Below, piece after piece: positions 6,121-7,429 of a DNA stretch of 7,429 bases. The notes beneath the pieces are model-generated. The model was not told the DNA's origin. It did no database searches and saw only the letters and a list, made by a program, of their open reading frames with translations. This DNA comes from Nitrospirota bacterium (GTDB lineage: Bacteria; Nitrospirota; Thermodesulfovibrionia; Thermodesulfovibrionales; JdFR-88), in NCBI GenBank assembly GCA_021825785.1, contig JAKAGP010000079.1, positions 1 to 7,429 of the forward strand. Direction: 5' to 3'. How positions within the stretch are numbered: position 1 is the stretch's first letter; every line of letters begins with the position of its first letter. The position numbers and the translations under genes are program-made.

Positions 6121-7200
6121 TTAAACTATGGGGACTTTATCCAGCCGGTCTGCCTCCCCGGCAAGGAGCCCCCGGTATATCCGCTCCAGCTTGAGCACAA
6201 GTCTGCGCCATTCGTGGTGCAGGGCAAGCTGCCGGTTGCCTGACTGCCCTCCGCCCGCCCTTATCCGTCTTATCGCTTCCTCCAACTGCTCCCCGGTGTC
6301 ATAAAAATAAAGCCCGCCGCCAGGCCTGAAGAGTTCGGGCAGCGCCCCATAGGGCGTTGATACAACGGGCAGGTTTGTGGACATCGCTTCAAGCACCGAA
6401 AGCGGCGTCTCTATGGAGCCGCTCAGCCTGTTAAACGGCCCCCCGCCGCGGGCCCTCACCGGGAAGATATAGCAGTCGGCCAGTTTGTACAGCTCGTCTA
6501 TACTTTCAAAATAACCCACAAAAATCATGCAGCCGCTGGCCTTTAGCCTCCTTTCAATCCCCTCCTCGCGCGTGAAGCGCGTGCTGCCGGCCACCACCAC
6601 CTGGATGTCCTTCATACTGTCCTGAAGGCGCGCAAGCGTGTCCAAGCCCCTGTTTTTTCTGATGTGCCCCACGTGCAGGAGCACGAATCTTTCAGGACCG
6701 ATGTTGTATTTCCTCCTGATTTCGAGTTTCCGGGGCCCCTCCGCAGGCTTGAACCTCTCCGTATCCACTCCGTTTGGGAAAAAGGCCGTCTCGAAGCCGA
6801 TCCCTCTTAAAAAAAAGTCCACGCTGCCGGACTGGGTGAGGGCCAGAGACGGTTTTAAGGCCGGCAACATCCAGAGCCATGGGGCCTTTATCCTCGGATT
6901 GGTCATCGAAACCACCGTCTTCGACCCCGGGGTGAGAAGTTTCAGGGCCTTGCACGCCAGGAGCGTCTTCATCGACGGACCGTGCAGAAAATGGATTATA
7001 TCGGGTGAAAACCTTCGTATGTCCCTCATTGCGCCCGGCTTAAGCAGCGCGGGCAAGGCTATTTCAAAAGTCTTGCAGACCCCCCCGAGCCTCTTGCCGA
7101 GGTTCGAGGAGATGACCTCCATGCCCTCGGCGCATCCATTGCGGCCGCCTGCCCGGGGGCCGCCGATCAAAAGCACCCTGACTGAAGCCGCTTTATTCAC
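6121..7200 (-). CDS. Family 4 glycosyltransferase (GT-B fold), divergent
   Basis: A 359-residue GT-B glycosyltransferase. The N-terminal domain begins [16 protein letters not shown] (7-22), with [11 protein letters not shown] (66-76) as the usual IVHxH region. The linker has [12 protein letters not shown] (141-152), a typical GT4 signature. The donor domain carries [14 protein letters not shown] (174-187), VVVAGS (201-206), [21 protein letters not shown] (227-247) and [25 protein letters not shown] (266-290). The catalytic acidic pair is off-register: E264 and E271 are spaced EX6E instead of EX7E. A loop rich in Gly and Arg (248-262) comes before it, which suggests a subfamily with a modified donor site. 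The protein would add a sugar to the lipid-linked repeat unit in the cytoplasm. The GTG start overlaps the upstream uridine-kinase stop (GTGA). Only a distant GAGGGA (7215-7220) could serve as a Shine-Dalgarno site, so coupling is likely. A 44-bp gap follows before the kinase. Confidence 0.9.
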   Translation of the reverse strand: MNKAASVRVLLIGGPRAGGRNGCAEGMEVISSNLGKRLGGVCKTFEIALPALLKPGAMRDIRRFSPDIIHFLHGPSMKTLLACKALKLLTPGSKTVVSMTNPRIKAPWLWMLPALKPSLALTQSGSVDFFLRGIGFETAFFPNGVDTERFKPAEGPRKLEIRRKYNIGPERFVLLHVGHIRKNRGLDTLARLQDSMKDIQVVVAGSTRFTREEGIERRLKASGCMIFVGYFESIDELYKLADCYIFPVRARGGGPFNRLSGSIETPLSVLEAMSTNLPVVSTPYGALPELFRPGGGLYFYDTGEQLEEAIRRIRAGGGQSGNRQLALHHEWRRLVLKLERIYRGLLAGEADRLDKVPIV

Positions 7201-7429
7201 GAAACGCCGGGGAATCCCTCCACCGCAGCGGCCGCCCGCATCCGCTGGCGGCGCCGCCGCAAATGGCTGGACCTGATGCAGGCCGCAATGACGGCCACCG
7301 CCTCCGGCGCCGCCCCTCGGGGCAGGATGATATCGGCATGCCTTCTGCTTGGCAGCACAAAATCCATGTGCATCGGCCTTACCGTCCCAAGGTACTGGCT
7401 TATGACCGACGCCATCTGCCGTCCCCTGG
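7197..7429 (-). CDS. Uridine kinase-like protein, C-terminal end (runs off right edge)
   Basis: Only the last 76 residues are in the window; the frame is open to the right edge and continues beyond, so the ATG at 7415 is internal. The visible part reads [13 protein letters not shown], then [24 protein letters not shown], followed by the helix AVAVIAACI. This matches the end of uridine/cytidine kinases (Udk), where the R-G-R LID segment precedes QYxxTVRPMHxxFVxPSxxxADxIIPxG. Udk makes UMP or CMP from the nucleoside using ATP or GTP. The P-loop and substrate site are outside the window and cannot be checked. After the conserved helix the protein carries a tail of about 23 residues with five closely spaced arginines, longer than I recall for typical Udk. 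The stop overlaps the GTG of the GT4 gene, placing it in the same operon. It could be a paralogue with a different substrate. Confidence 0.8.
   Translation of the reverse strand, partial: RGRQMASVISQYLGTVRPMHMDFVLPSRRHADIILPRGAAPEAVAVIAACIRSSHLRRRRQRMRAAAAVEGFPGVS

Noticed and set aside
6111..6133. Direct repeat CTATGGGG (6111-6118 and 6126-6133) around the GT4 stop codon.
   Set aside because: Eight bases, two copies, no flanking inverted repeats or inserted element; it may be a small local duplication but carries no clear signal.
7209..7220. Palindrome GGGATTCCC near the GT4 GTG start.
   Set aside because: It is short, inside the uridine kinase coding region, without a loop or T-run, so it is neither a terminator nor a clear operator.

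Overview
The window is one uninterrupted stretch of co-directional genes, all on the minus strand. It reads as the middle of a large exopolysaccharide or surface-glycan biosynthesis operon. Transcription runs from high to low coordinates: the C-terminal end of a uridine kinase-like protein (right edge), a GT4 glycosyltransferase, a thymidylate-kinase-like P-loop kinase, an uncharacterised nucleotidyltransferase, a second GT4 glycosyltransferase, a cobalamin-binding-type radical SAM enzyme, a GT2 (rhamnosyltransferase-like) glycosyltransferase, and the N-terminal two-domain part of a polyprenyl-phosphate glycosylphosphotransferase (left edge). Genes fill nearly all of the sequence. Three junctions overlap (ATGA at 3081-3084, GTGA at 7197-7200, and 23 bp at 5336-5358). 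The other gaps are 13, 15, 44 and 68 bp, so there is no gene-free stretch above 300 bases and no convincing terminator. I saw no tRNA, rRNA, CRISPR array or mobile element.

Organism: the DNA is fairly GC-rich, yet the genes use ATA (Ile) and AGG/AGA (Arg) freely, and GTG or TTG starts occur. Together with the type of sugar transferase and the B12 radical SAM gene inside a glycan cluster, this suggests a Gram-negative environmental bacterium, perhaps Desulfobacterota (former Deltaproteobacteria) or Nitrospirota. This is inference from style, not a firm assignment.

How the genes may work together: the left-edge membrane protein would load the first sugar phosphate onto undecaprenyl phosphate. 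The three glycosyltransferases would extend the repeat unit on the cytoplasmic face. The three nucleotide-handling proteins (uridine kinase-like, TMK-like, nucleotidyltransferase) and the radical SAM enzyme are the unusual part. They could make or modify an uncommon activated sugar or decorate the glycan. The TMK-like and nucleotidyltransferase genes overlap and probably work as a pair. The radical SAM protein resembles, from memory, the hopanoid head-group enzyme HpnJ, which is striking in a glycan operon and is the observation I would follow up first.
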